DNA from: Burkholderia catarinensis
GTDB lineage: Bacteria > Pseudomonadota > Gammaproteobacteria > Burkholderiales > Burkholderiaceae
Reading direction: 5' to 3'
DNA length: 64,000 nucleotides
NCBI RefSeq assembly: GCF_001883705.2
Contig: NZ_MDEQ02000004.1
Span: 349,020-413,019 of the forward strand
Shown: positions 32,685 to 40,696 of the stretch, one piece after another
Numbering within the stretch: position 1 is the first letter of the stretch
Layout: each line of letters begins with the position of its first letter
Notes under the pieces: model-generated
The model's input: the letters and a program-made list of their open reading frames with translations, nothing else
What the model was told of the DNA's origin: nothing
Database searches by the model: none
Made by a program: the position numbers and the translations under genes

Positions 32685-32700
32685 CTGTATGGATATACAG
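32685..32700 (-). promoter_or_regulatory. LexA (SOS) box
   Basis: CTGTATGGATATACAG fits CTGT-N8-ACAG exactly and is a perfect palindrome outside the central GGAT. It lies just downstream of a leftward -10 element, where LexA would block initiation. Confidence 0.75.
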
Positions 32701-32729
32701 TTTATCGCGTGCCAAGATGGTGCCGTCAA
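32701..32729 (-). promoter_or_regulatory. sigma70-type leftward promoter
   Basis: On the minus strand: TTGACG (32729-32724), 17 bp spacer, GATAAA (32706-32701). The LexA box follows at once. Confidence 0.5.
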
Positions 32730-32799
32730 GTCTCAAAAATAGGGAGCGACGGACAGCGCAGTAAGATCGGTAGAAGCCAGTCCATCGGATGGAGGGGGC

Positions 32800-33168
32800 A
32801 TGTCACGACCCATGACAGCGGTGCAAAGGGCATTCGTTGAGATGTGTATCGCGGATGCCAAATACGAGATCATCAGCCTCATGTCGATCAGCGTCGTGTC
32901 GTATAGCGCCCGTTGCTACAGTGATTTGAGCAAGGATGTCGTCATGGGGAAATACGGCTTCTGCGAGCATCAGGTCGAGGTAGGTCGAGGCTTGTTCCCT
33001 GACGCAGCGGGCCAGCCCGAAGGCTCCGGATTCGACGACTTTTACTACGGCATCATCTGTACGGCGCTGGACGAGTGGTTGAGCGGCCCGGTCATGCCGA
33101 TGGACCAGATTACATTTCCGCCGGACCCGGATTTTGACGAGGCGAACTCTGGCATCTCGAACGAGTAG
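32800..33168 (+). CDS. hypothetical protein upstream of SRAP gene
   Basis: 122 residues with a strong GGAGGGGG before ATG 32800. The protein is acidic towards the C-terminus (PMDQITFPPDPDFDEANSG). It has no family that I recognise. It is divergent from the LexA-controlled gene and lies 12 bp upstream of the SRAP gene, so the two probably share a transcript. Confidence 0.6.
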   Translation: MSRPMTAVQRAFVEMCIADAKYEIISLMSISVVSYSARCYSDLSKDVVMGKYGFCEHQVEVGRGLFPDAAGQPEGSGFDDFYYGIICTALDEWLSGPVMPMDQITFPPDPDFDEANSGISNE

Positions 33169-33180
33169 AGGATGTGAACC

Positions 33181-33837
33181 TTGTGCACAAACTACAAAGC
33201 GCCAGACGAAGATCCAGGCATCAACGAGCTGAAGATCGGTATCGGCGATCTGTACCGTCGCGACCCTTGGGAGCCGGATGTGTACCCGGACTATGCGGCG
33301 CCGATCGCATGGGCGGACGGGGACGGCTTTGGCGTCGTGAAGGCCGTGTTCGGGTTCTGGCCGAAGTTCATGCAACCTGAGCGTGTCGACGACAATGGGA
33401 AGAAGCGGAGAAAGCTCGACACGGTCAATGCGCGTTCAGAAACGGTCGGCGAGTCGCGGCTATACGGCAAAGCGTGGCGATCTGGTCAGCGCTGCTTGAT
33501 CCCGGTCCGGTGGATATACGAGCCTTGTTACGAGACCGGCCGGAATGTCTGGCAACGGATCGGACTAACAGATTGGCAATCGTATTGCGTCGCCGGCATC
33601 TGGCGGCGCTACGATGGTGATGACGGCCGGACTCTGGTCGGTATGACCATGATGACCGTCAACGCGGACGGACATGCTGTCATGGGGCGTATGCACAAGC
33701 CCGGCGACGAAAAGCGGTCGGTGGTCATATTGCGGCCTGCCGACTATGACGAATGGCTACACACGAAGAACGTTGAAGCCGCGCGCGCGATGCTGCAGTT
33801 GTTCCCTCCGCGACTGATGACGACTGCGCCAAAGTAA
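33181..33837 (+). CDS. SRAP-family (YedK/HMCES-like) abasic-site protein
   Basis: A 218-residue SOS-response-associated peptidase-family protein. It starts TTG-TGC, so Met removal exposes the catalytic Cys2. The conserved sites are visible: N83 in VNARSET, Glu114 in RWIYEP (where YedK has the Glu of FYEW) and a His region in GRMHKPGDEKRSVVIL. The family crosslinks to abasic sites in single-stranded DNA. GAGG lies upstream of the TTG. The stop TAA is embedded in a dispersed-motif copy (33830-33842) that merges into a terminator. Confidence 0.85.
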   Translation: MCTNYKAPDEDPGINELKIGIGDLYRRDPWEPDVYPDYAAPIAWADGDGFGVVKAVFGFWPKFMQPERVDDNGKKRRKLDTVNARSETVGESRLYGKAWRSGQRCLIPVRWIYEPCYETGRNVWQRIGLTDWQSYCVAGIWRRYDGDDGRTLVGMTMMTVNADGHAVMGRMHKPGDEKRSVVILRPADYDEWLHTKNVEAARAMLQLFPPRLMTTAPK

Positions 33838-33871
33838 CTTGGGGCCCCACGTAATTGTCGGGCCCCAAGTT
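33836..33871 (+). terminator. hairpin fused to dispersed motif
   Basis: AACTTGGGGCCC (33836-33847) and GGGCCCCAAGTT (33860-33871) form a 12-bp stem; its left arm reuses the right half of the dispersed motif. It separates the rightward SRAP gene from the leftward cassette. Confidence 0.75.
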
Positions 33872-33901
33872 GCTGAACGCGTATAGCGGATGTCGGCCTG
33901 G

Positions 33902-35080
33902 TTAAATGAGGTTTGGCTGACGTGGCGAAAAATTCTCGTCCAATTTCGATTGAGCTAAGAGTGTTTTCCGTAGCTCACTTTCGCCGCTTGTGCCCGGAGG
34001 ATAGTGTTCGGTGGTGAATTCACCATCTTGCAGATCCATTCTGTCGAAAATTTCTGAGAACATTTCCACTGTCGGAACTACGCTCTTGTGACGAAGTGAA
34101 ACATAGACTCGTCTCAGGAAGCTCATAAGTGCTTTGAAGCCGTTTGTCTTGTTAAGTATGTTGCCACGTTCCGTCGAATTCCAAGAATTGGGCCAGCGTA
34201 AGCTCACGGCGGTAAAGTAATTGAATAGAATTACGCCAATATCGATATCTTTTTCATCCACAAAGAGATTGCGAAATATAAGCTTCGTGTTTTCCGTACC
34301 TTCCGCACGTGGGAGTGGAAGATTTCGTTTTATTCGATCCCGATCAAGTGCGGGTTGTGACGAAACGAAAGGCATAATCGCCTCAACAAACGTAGCTTGC
34401 GTCAACGTTTCGCCGTGACGACCAGCCGTAGCACTACCGAGCCGTTTAATCCGACGATAGAATGGCCCGCCCTCTCGCCGGTCAAGTGCGATTACGATAT
34501 TGTGGCAAGTGCGTTGCGGGCTTCTGAATTTCGAAAAATCAAATAAATCGTAAACAAGGCTTTTGTTTACTTTTGTTTGTGCAAGATTAACCGTTGAGAA
34601 TATATATGCCTGGTCTTCGACGTCAAGGCCGACAAAGATGCTAACCGTCAATTCAAATTGGCCGTCGACAAGCCCCCGCAGTCCTTCGATCCGATGTTGG
34701 CCATCAATTACTTTTGCGATCCCTCGATAGAGAGTTTGGCCACCCTCGTCTTCGGGATCTGGATCATTTTTGAGGGTGAGTGTAGATGTTCCATCGTTAT
34801 ATACGGCACACTGTTCGTCTACCGAAAGAACGATTGACGTCGGAAAACATGCATCCATCGTGTTGACGTATGACTGCAGTCCAACAACTCGTGATGGATC
34901 GATTTTCCGTTGAATTCCGATGTAAGTGTCCATTTCTCTATCGCCAAGCATCTGGCGAATATCGAAATACGTGATATCGCAAAGATCTTTAGCGGAAATT
35001 TTGCATACATAGAATTCGCCCATGGGTTGCTTTAGGCGGAGGCAAGGCAAGACCAGTTCTTTTTCGGATTCGGTGATCAT
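33902..35080 (-). CDS. DGQHR-domain (DndB-like) protein
   Basis: 392 residues from ATG 35080 (MITESEKELVLP), preceded by GAGAGG. The TTG at 35101 overlaps the stop of the upstream gene and is an alternative. The family signature is IAKVIDGQHRIEGLRGLVDG (DGQHR at about 126-130), then FVGLDVEDQAYIFSTVNLAQTKVNK. DGQHR proteins include DndB and related ParB-fold proteins tied to DNA modification and phage defence. The gene is clearly AT-richer than the phage structural genes. It is the last of three genes in a leftward operon. Confidence 0.8.
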   Translation of the reverse strand: MITESEKELVLPCLRLKQPMGEFYVCKISAKDLCDITYFDIRQMLGDREMDTYIGIQRKIDPSRVVGLQSYVNTMDACFPTSIVLSVDEQCAVYNDGTSTLTLKNDPDPEDEGGQTLYRGIAKVIDGQHRIEGLRGLVDGQFELTVSIFVGLDVEDQAYIFSTVNLAQTKVNKSLVYDLFDFSKFRSPQRTCHNIVIALDRREGGPFYRRIKRLGSATAGRHGETLTQATFVEAIMPFVSSQPALDRDRIKRNLPLPRAEGTENTKLIFRNLFVDEKDIDIGVILFNYFTAVSLRWPNSWNSTERGNILNKTNGFKALMSFLRRVYVSLRHKSVVPTVEMFSEIFDRMDLQDGEFTTEHYPPGTSGESELRKTLLAQSKLDENFSPRQPNLI

Positions 35081-35097
35081 ATGGCAAGCCTCTCGCG

Positions 35098-35832
35098 TCA
35101 ACGACCGTTAGCGGGATTGCCGCCGGTGGCATCCCCGAACCGACGGTCGAAATCATCTTGACCAGTTGATGGTGCAGCTACCGGATGCTCCGATACCGTT
35201 ACGTCTGTGGCCATCATAAAATCGTGAACGAATTTTTGCCCATTTGCAACAAGATCGTTTTCCGTGGTTACTGGAAATTTTGTTTTATTGTAGAGGATTG
35301 ACACATATCGCAGTGTAATCGCTATTGCGGCAAAAACGAGGGATGAATAGTAGACAAGATTTCCCTTTGTGCCGACTTGGCTTTTCTGTAATGCAAAAAG
35401 CGATGCACAAATTACTATGAGAAACATCGCAAGCGTGCCGAGCGAGAGGCGATGCGGAAATGAGCCTTTCGGGTCTTCTAGTAATGTTAGATATGTAATC
35501 GGGGTGACTGCACCGATGGTGAAAACCAGAAGTTCGCCGTTACTGAATGTGCCGGTGAATGTGTCAATTAAACTTCTATTGCCGTTCTGTTTTTGATAAA
35601 AAAGTATGAGTGCGCCTAACCAAAATGGCATTGTTGACCAAAGGAGGGTATTCGAATATTCGACGACGGAATCCCAGAAGTCTTTCAGTCGACACTCGAA
35701 GATATGTCCGAAAATTGGAATTTTCTTTCTAAGTTCGAGAAATTTCCCCAGTTTATTTTTGGTCGATGTGCTCATATATTTGATATTAGGTTCAGGCGGT
35801 AATAAGCAATTCCGAAGTTTTCCCTCGGCCAT
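35098..35832 (-). CDS. four-helix membrane protein of candidate defence cassette
   Basis: 244 residues from ATG 35832, where GGGGA precedes the start; a shorter start at 35775 (MSTSTKNKLG) lacks a ribosome site. Hydrophobic helices lie at about 82-98 (TLLWSTMPFWLGALILF), 115-130, 152-168 (LAMFLIVICASLFAL) and 182-198. It overlaps the methylase end by 41 bp and the next gene by a few bases. I do not recognise the family. A membrane protein beside a modifier and a DGQHR protein suggests an effector or sensor. Confidence 0.7.
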   Translation of the reverse strand: MAEGKLRNCLLPPEPNIKYMSTSTKNKLGKFLELRKKIPIFGHIFECRLKDFWDSVVEYSNTLLWSTMPFWLGALILFYQKQNGNRSLIDTFTGTFSNGELLVFTIGAVTPITYLTLLEDPKGSFPHRLSLGTLAMFLIVICASLFALQKSQVGTKGNLVYYSSLVFAAIAITLRYVSILYNKTKFPVTTENDLVANGQKFVHDFMMATDVTVSEHPVAAPSTGQDDFDRRFGDATGGNPANGR

Positions 35833-36619
35833 CTGCTTTCCCCGAAATTACGCTTCCTCGCGCAACGCTTGTAACGGTGAACTGCTCCTCATATATTTCT
35901 CGAATAGAACTGTGGTCGGCATTCGTGCAAAAAATATGTGCCCCGCGCTTCTTGGCTCGCAAAAGTGCGTCTCGCAGACGGACTTGATCTTGCCACGCAA
36001 AAATATTCTCGTTGTATTTGATAAAGCCGTTGTTGTTGTGTTTTACCGTGTAGGGTGGATCGGCAAACACAATGTCATTTCTTTTTGCTTGATCAATGAT
36101 TGGCTCAAAATCTGAAACAAGTAATTTTGCCTGCCTTAGCGCTGCCGAGACTGTCGGCCAGTCATCTGTATCAAGTAATACGTTGCTCTTCGTCCCAATC
36201 GGAACGTTAAACTGACCATTCTTATTGACTCTGTAGAGTCCATTCCAGCAGGTGCGGTTTAAATAAATAAACCGGGCGGCCAAATCGTTACGATTGCGTG
36301 GGGCTAGGGCGCGCACCGAGTAGTATTGTTCTACTGAGTGCATGTCATGGTACTTGCGAATGCGCCGATGGACAGATTGGTAGTTTTCGGCTATCGCTGA
36401 GTATGTTTCAATTAGCTCGCGGTTCATGTCAGCCAGCACCGCCTTGTGAGGACGGAGCTTGAAGAACATTGCGCCGCCGCCAAGGAACGGTTCGAAATAA
36501 GTCCCGTAAGTCTGCGGAAACAGTTCTAGGCACGTCTGCGCCAGCCAGCGCTTACCCCCGGCCCACTTGAGAAACGGCGTGATCCCCGCGCCCAGAGATT
36601 GTTCGTTTTGATTTGGCAT
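35792..36619 (-). CDS. Dam-family adenine N6-methyltransferase
   Basis: 275 residues of the D12/Dam class: FLKWAGGKRWL (17-26), FEPFLGGGAMFF (SAM site, about 42-53), NRTCWNGLYRVNKNGQFNVP (target recognition start, typical of Dam) and DPPY at 187-190. It is closer to classical Dam (GATC) than the methylase at 28516-29307. It heads the leftward AT-rich operon with a membrane and a DGQHR protein. Upstream sequence has no strong ribosome site. Confidence 0.9.
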   Translation of the reverse strand: MPNQNEQSLGAGITPFLKWAGGKRWLAQTCLELFPQTYGTYFEPFLGGGAMFFKLRPHKAVLADMNRELIETYSAIAENYQSVHRRIRKYHDMHSVEQYYSVRALAPRNRNDLAARFIYLNRTCWNGLYRVNKNGQFNVPIGTKSNVLLDTDDWPTVSAALRQAKLLVSDFEPIIDQAKRNDIVFADPPYTVKHNNNGFIKYNENIFAWQDQVRLRDALLRAKKRGAHIFCTNADHSSIREIYEEQFTVTSVARGSVISGKADGRGKTSELLITA

Positions 36620-36882
36620 TCAGCTTGCTTTCTCAGCTTCGTTTGACGAGGCGGTGCCTCGGATTCCACGCATGATATCGAATCAGGAGGCGATATCGAA
36701 CTGTTTGTGTTCGGAGGTCGTGTGTCGTCGTGCGTACGACGGACGATCCGCCCAGGATCATGTCGACCGAGCCGAGTTCGCAAGCTCTACCGGTTGTGAG
36801 CTGGTGCGATGATCGGGGGCGTTTGTAACATCAGGAACTCAACGCTTACGTGGGCTGTTGCGGTGCGGCGGGTACAGCAGCA
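36620..36882. other. non-coding gap between cargo operon and integrase
   Basis: No gene seen. It contains a direct repeat of GATATCGAA (36675-36683 and 36692-36700) and a small hairpin (GAGGCGGTGCCTC near 36649). It probably holds the leftward promoter of the cargo operon, but no clear -35/-10 pair stands out. Confidence 0.4.
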
Positions 36883-38115
36883 TCATCGGTCCTTGCTAGG
36901 TGCGCTTGCCGTACCTCCTTCTTGAAGTGCCTCTTTCTCGACTTCCTCGAGCCAGTTTGCCCACGTTCGCATCATCTCCCGACGTTCCGGCAAGTATTTG
37001 GCATGGTTGTACGTCGAACGAGTCCTGTCCTTGTCTTTATGCGACAACTGCATTTCAACGACCTCGTCCTTCCATCCCATTTCATGGAGGTTGGTCGACG
37101 CAGTTGCTCGAAAGTCATGGCCCGTTATCGGTTCGGGGTTGTCCGGAACCATGTAGTCGATCGCCCGATTGATCGTTGCGCGACTCATGTGTGGACGCTT
37201 TCGATTGCTATGAAGAATTGGCAAGATATACCCGCGATTTCCATACATCTCCTGCAACTCGCGCAGCAGTCCCAGCGCTTGCTTGGGAAGCGGAACGATG
37301 TGTAGACGTCGAGATTTGATTTTTTCCGGGGGCACCTTCCATTCTGCGGTCCCTAGGTCGATTTCTTCCCATCGCGCCCGGCAAAGCTCGATCGTTCTCG
37401 GAAATAGCATCATCAGCAATCGAATCGCAAGCGCGGTTCGTCTGCTCTTGTAGGTCGGAAGCTGTCGAAAGAGCCTCTTCAGTTCTTCGCGACTCAACGG
37501 TCGTGCATTCTCTGTCGGAGGCTTCAGGACTGATCCACGCAACACGGACGCGGGGTCAGTATCTGCCCGGAGCGTGATCACCGCATACTGGAACACGTTG
37601 GATACGTACTGGCGCAGTTTGATTGCTACGGAAGGGGAGCCACGCTCTTCGACCCGGCGCATCAAAGCAAGCACATCGTGAGCGGTAACAGAGCGCATGG
37701 GCCGGTTCCCAATGTACGGGTACGCATCGGCTTCGAGCATGCGCAGAATCTCGCCAAAGTGTCGCTCAGTCCACGTCTTCCGCTTCTTCTCCAACCACTC
37801 GTCGCTGACTGCTCGAAAAGTTGCTTTGCCTTCGTTGATACGCGCCGACAGGACTTCCTGTCGCGCATGGGACGGGTGCAGTCCCTTCTTGACGAGTTCA
37901 CGGGCATCATCGCGTACCGCGCGGGCGTCTTGAAGGCTGATGTTGGGATATTCGCCGATCGCGAAGAGATTCTCCTTCCCAGCAATTCTGTACTTGTATC
38001 GCCAGAGCTTGGAGCCGGACGGCTTCACCAACAGATACAGTCCATTGCCGTCGGTAAGTTTGGTAGGCTTGTTGCCTGCCTTCGCTTGTCGGATCTTGAT
38101 GTCGGTAAGTGGCAC
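36883..38115 (-). CDS. P4-type tyrosine integrase
   Basis: A 410-residue tyrosine recombinase with an N-terminal arm-binding DUF4102 domain (LTDIKIRQAKAG, then LTDGNGLYLLVKPSGSKLWRYKY) and a catalytic domain. Catalytic residues are R240 (PRTIELCRARW), H333 and R336 (TGHDFRATAS), H359 (QLSHKDKDR) and Tyr369 (TRSTYNHAKYL). It is oriented away from the chromosome, with its start near the phage-host junction, as usual for P4-type integrases. It carries a dispersed-motif copy (37817-37829). Confidence 0.93.
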   Translation of the reverse strand: MPLTDIKIRQAKAGNKPTKLTDGNGLYLLVKPSGSKLWRYKYRIAGKENLFAIGEYPNISLQDARAVRDDARELVKKGLHPSHARQEVLSARINEGKATFRAVSDEWLEKKRKTWTERHFGEILRMLEADAYPYIGNRPMRSVTAHDVLALMRRVEERGSPSVAIKLRQYVSNVFQYAVITLRADTDPASVLRGSVLKPPTENARPLSREELKRLFRQLPTYKSRRTALAIRLLMMLFPRTIELCRARWEEIDLGTAEWKVPPEKIKSRRLHIVPLPKQALGLLRELQEMYGNRGYILPILHSNRKRPHMSRATINRAIDYMVPDNPEPITGHDFRATASTNLHEMGWKDEVVEMQLSHKDKDRTRSTYNHAKYLPERREMMRTWANWLEEVEKEALQEGGTASAPSKDR

Positions 38116-38120
38116 GGTGA

Positions 38121-38179
38121 AAAAGGGGGTATCGTCTCTGGATGGTCGAAATGATACCCCCTTTTATACCCCCTTTTTT
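38121..38179. repeat. inverted plus tandem repeat at phage-host junction
   Basis: AAAAGGGGGTATC (38121-38133) is perfectly inverted at 38153-38165. The second arm (ATACCCCCTTTT) is repeated in tandem at 38166-38177. It lies between the integrase start and the first host gene. It may be integrase arm sites, part of att, or a terminator for the rightward direction. Confidence 0.5.
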
Positions 38180-38293
38180 CTCGGCTGGACACGATTTCCG
38201 GCGAACGTCAGCGAACGGTGGAAGGGCGTAGAACGCCCAACTGGTAAGGGTTTCGGCAGAATTCACGAACCAACACGAACTGGAGCGAACGAA

Positions 38294-38608
38294 GTGATTA
38301 GGCATATTGTCATGTGGAAGTTGAAGGAATCGGCGGAAGGCGCGACGCGCGCACAGAATGCACTGAAGCTGAAGGAAAAGCTCGAAGGCTGCCGCGACCT
38401 CGTGCCGGGCATCCTGCAGATCGACGTCGGCTTGGCGACGCCGGGCCTCGACGCGACTTCCGACATCGTGCTCGTGTCCGATTTCACGGACAAGGCCGCG
38501 CTCGACGCGTACCAGGTGCACCCGGTTCACCAGGAAGTGAAGAAATTCGTCGTCGCGGTGGCCGAATCGCGCGAGTGCGTCGACTACGTCGTCGACAGCG
38601 TACGATGA
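38294..38608 (+). CDS. Dabb (stress-responsive A/B barrel) domain protein
   Basis: 104 residues from GTG 38294, preceded by GGAG at 38282. The Dabb pattern is VIRHIVMWKLKESAEG, a central DLVPGILQIDVGL and the final EVKKFVVAVAESRECVDY. Such small ferredoxin-like barrels are often dimeric; the substrate here is unknown. It is the first chromosomal gene after the prophage and overlaps the thioesterase start (ATGA). Confidence 0.85.
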   Translation: MIRHIVMWKLKESAEGATRAQNALKLKEKLEGCRDLVPGILQIDVGLATPGLDATSDIVLVSDFTDKAALDAYQVHPVHQEVKKFVVAVAESRECVDYVVDSVR

Positions 38609-39084
38609 GCGACGCGGCATCCCCGACGGAAGGCCCGTCGATCGAAAGCCCGTTCGTCGACCTGCTTGGCGTGCAACTCGTGTCCGCGAAGGACGGTGCG
38701 AGCGAGATCGTGCTGCCGCTCGAAGAGCGGCACATGAATACGTGGAGCATCGCGCACGGCGGCGTGACGATGACGCTTGCGGACATCGCGCTCGCGATGG
38801 CGGCACGCAGCCTGACCGACGACGGCATCGGTGTCGTCACGGTCGAGATGAAGGTGAACTTCATGCAGCCGGGCCGCGGCGAATTGCGCGCTTACGGTCG
38901 CGTGATGCATCGCTCGACGACGATGGCCTATTGCGAAGGCGAAGTGCGCGACAGCGACGGCAACTTCGTCGCGAAGGCGCTCGGCACGTTCAAGTACATG
39001 CGGCGGCTCGCGGTGGGCCGCGACATCAAGCGGCAACGCTCGCGCACGGCACCGGACGCGCAACCCGGCCCGAGCGACGCGTAG
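38605..39084 (+). CDS. PaaI-family hotdog thioesterase
   Basis: 159 residues with the hotdog signature LEERHMNTWSIAHGGVTMTLADIALAMAA, where the HGG motif and the following Asp are the active-site region, then VTVEMKVNFMQPGRG. It would hydrolyse acyl-CoA thioesters, substrate unknown. It is coupled to the Dabb gene by a 4-bp overlap. Confidence 0.88.
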   Translation: MSDAASPTEGPSIESPFVDLLGVQLVSAKDGASEIVLPLEERHMNTWSIAHGGVTMTLADIALAMAARSLTDDGIGVVTVEMKVNFMQPGRGELRAYGRVMHRSTTMAYCEGEVRDSDGNFVAKALGTFKYMRRLAVGRDIKRQRSRTAPDAQPGPSDA

Positions 39085-39237
39085 GCGCCCGGCTGCGCGG
39101 CCCTGTCTCTTCGAGGCAGGGCCGTCTTGTTTTTCGGCACGGGATTCCGGTGCACCGCGCGTCGCGCCCGCCCGACGCGGGCGTGGCATCATGTCCGCTT
39201 GTCCGTTCACGGCGCCGCACCGGCGCCGTCCTCACCG

Positions 39238-40197
39238 ATGCCGCTGAATCCGAAGATCGCCCAGGTGCTCGACATGATCGAGCGCGCGAAACGTCCGTCC
39301 TATCACCACCAGACGCCGCAGCAGGCGCGTGCCGCGTACGAGAAGAGCGCGCCGATTCTCGACGTCGCGCCGGCGGCGATGCATTCGGTCGAGGAATGCG
39401 TCGTGCCGACGCGCGACGGACGCACGATCGGCGCGCGGCTGTACCTGCCGGTCGCGCCGAGCCTCGCGGAGCCGCTGCCCGCGCTCGTCTACTACCATGG
39501 CGGCGGCTTCACGGTCGGCAGCGTCGACACGCACGACGCGCTGTGCCGGATGTTTGCGCACGAGGCGCAATGCGCGGTGCTGTCGGTCGGCTATCGGCTC
39601 GCGCCCGAACACCGGTTCCCGACCGCGGTGAACGACGCGGACGACGCATTGCGGTGGCTGTATCGGGAGGCCGCCGCGTTCGGCATCGACGCCGCGCGGC
39701 TGGCGGTCGGCGGCGACAGCGCGGGCGGCACGCTCGCGACCGTCTGCGCGGTGCTCGCGCGCGATGCGGGCATTCGCCTGGCGCTGCAGATGCTGATCTA
39801 TCCGGGCGTGACGGGCTACCAGGACACCGATTCGCACGCGCGGCTCGCGAACGGCTACCTGCTGTCGCAGGACACGATCCAGTGGTTCTTCACGCAATAC
39901 GTGCGCGATCGGGCGGACCGCGACGACTGGCGCTTCGCGCCGCTCGACGGCACGCGCGGTGCGCCGTCGTTCGCGGGCGTCGCGCCGGCGTGGATCGCGA
40001 CGGCCGAGTACGATCCGCTGAGCGACGAGGGCGCCGCGTATGCGGACAAGTTGCGTGCGGCGGGCAACGCGGTCACGCTGGTCTGCTATCCGGGGATGAT
40101 CCACGAATTCTTCAAGATGGGCGGCTACGTGCCCGAGGTACGGGCCGCACATGCCGACGCGGTCGCGGCGCTGAAGGCTGCATTCGACGACGTTTGA
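39238..40197 (+). CDS. HSL-type alpha/beta hydrolase (esterase)
   Basis: 319 residues. Hormone-sensitive-lipase pattern: oxyanion HGGG at 87-90, nucleophile in GDSAGG at 159-164, Asp in AEYDPLSDEG and His in GMIHEFF. There is no signal peptide, so it is a cytoplasmic carboxylesterase. ATG 39238 is preferred; a longer frame from 39127 has an unlikely N-terminus. Confidence 0.88.
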   Translation: MPLNPKIAQVLDMIERAKRPSYHHQTPQQARAAYEKSAPILDVAPAAMHSVEECVVPTRDGRTIGARLYLPVAPSLAEPLPALVYYHGGGFTVGSVDTHDALCRMFAHEAQCAVLSVGYRLAPEHRFPTAVNDADDALRWLYREAAAFGIDAARLAVGGDSAGGTLATVCAVLARDAGIRLALQMLIYPGVTGYQDTDSHARLANGYLLSQDTIQWFFTQYVRDRADRDDWRFAPLDGTRGAPSFAGVAPAWIATAEYDPLSDEGAAYADKLRAAGNAVTLVCYPGMIHEFFKMGGYVPEVRAAHADAVAALKAAFDDV

Positions 40198-40239
40198 CGG
40201 CGGGTGCTTGACGGCGTGCGCGCCGCATGGAGGGCAGCG

Positions 40240-40680
40240 ATGACGGACGGCGTGGTGGAAACGGGCGACTGGACGGTACTGGGCGGCGACGCTGCGCGGA
40301 TCCGCGACGCGGTGTTCGTGCGCGAGCAGCAGATTCCGCCGGAATGGGAACTCGACGACGACGATCCGCTGTCGCTCCATGCGGTTGCATACCGGGTCGA
40401 TGCGGCGACAGGAATACGCCGCGCGATCGCGACGGGGAGGCTGCTGCCGTCCGGCACGATCGGCCGCGTCGCGGTGCTGGCCGACGTGCGCGGGCAGGGC
40501 GCCGGGTCAGCCGTGCTGAACGCACTGCTCGATGCCGCGCGGCGTCGCGGCGAAACCGCCGTGCGGCTCTACGCGCAGGGTTCGGCGGTGCCGTTCTATC
40601 TGCGGCACGGCTTCGCGGCGGTCGGCGAACCGTTCGTCGAAGCCGGCGTGCCGCACGTCGAGATGACGCGCGCGCCGTAG
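40240..40680 (+). CDS. GNAT-family N-acetyltransferase
   Basis: 146 residues from ATG 40240, which has GGAGGG 6 bp upstream; GTG 40204 is an alternative. It carries FVREQQIPPEWELDDDDPLSLH, typical of ElaA-like acetyltransferases, and the acetyl-CoA site GRVAVLADVRGQGAGSAVLNALL. Substrate unknown. Confidence 0.82.
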   Translation: MTDGVVETGDWTVLGGDAARIRDAVFVREQQIPPEWELDDDDPLSLHAVAYRVDAATGIRRAIATGRLLPSGTIGRVAVLADVRGQGAGSAVLNALLDAARRRGETAVRLYAQGSAVPFYLRHGFAAVGEPFVEAGVPHVEMTRAP

Positions 40681-40696
40681 CGCGGGGCACGCGCGT

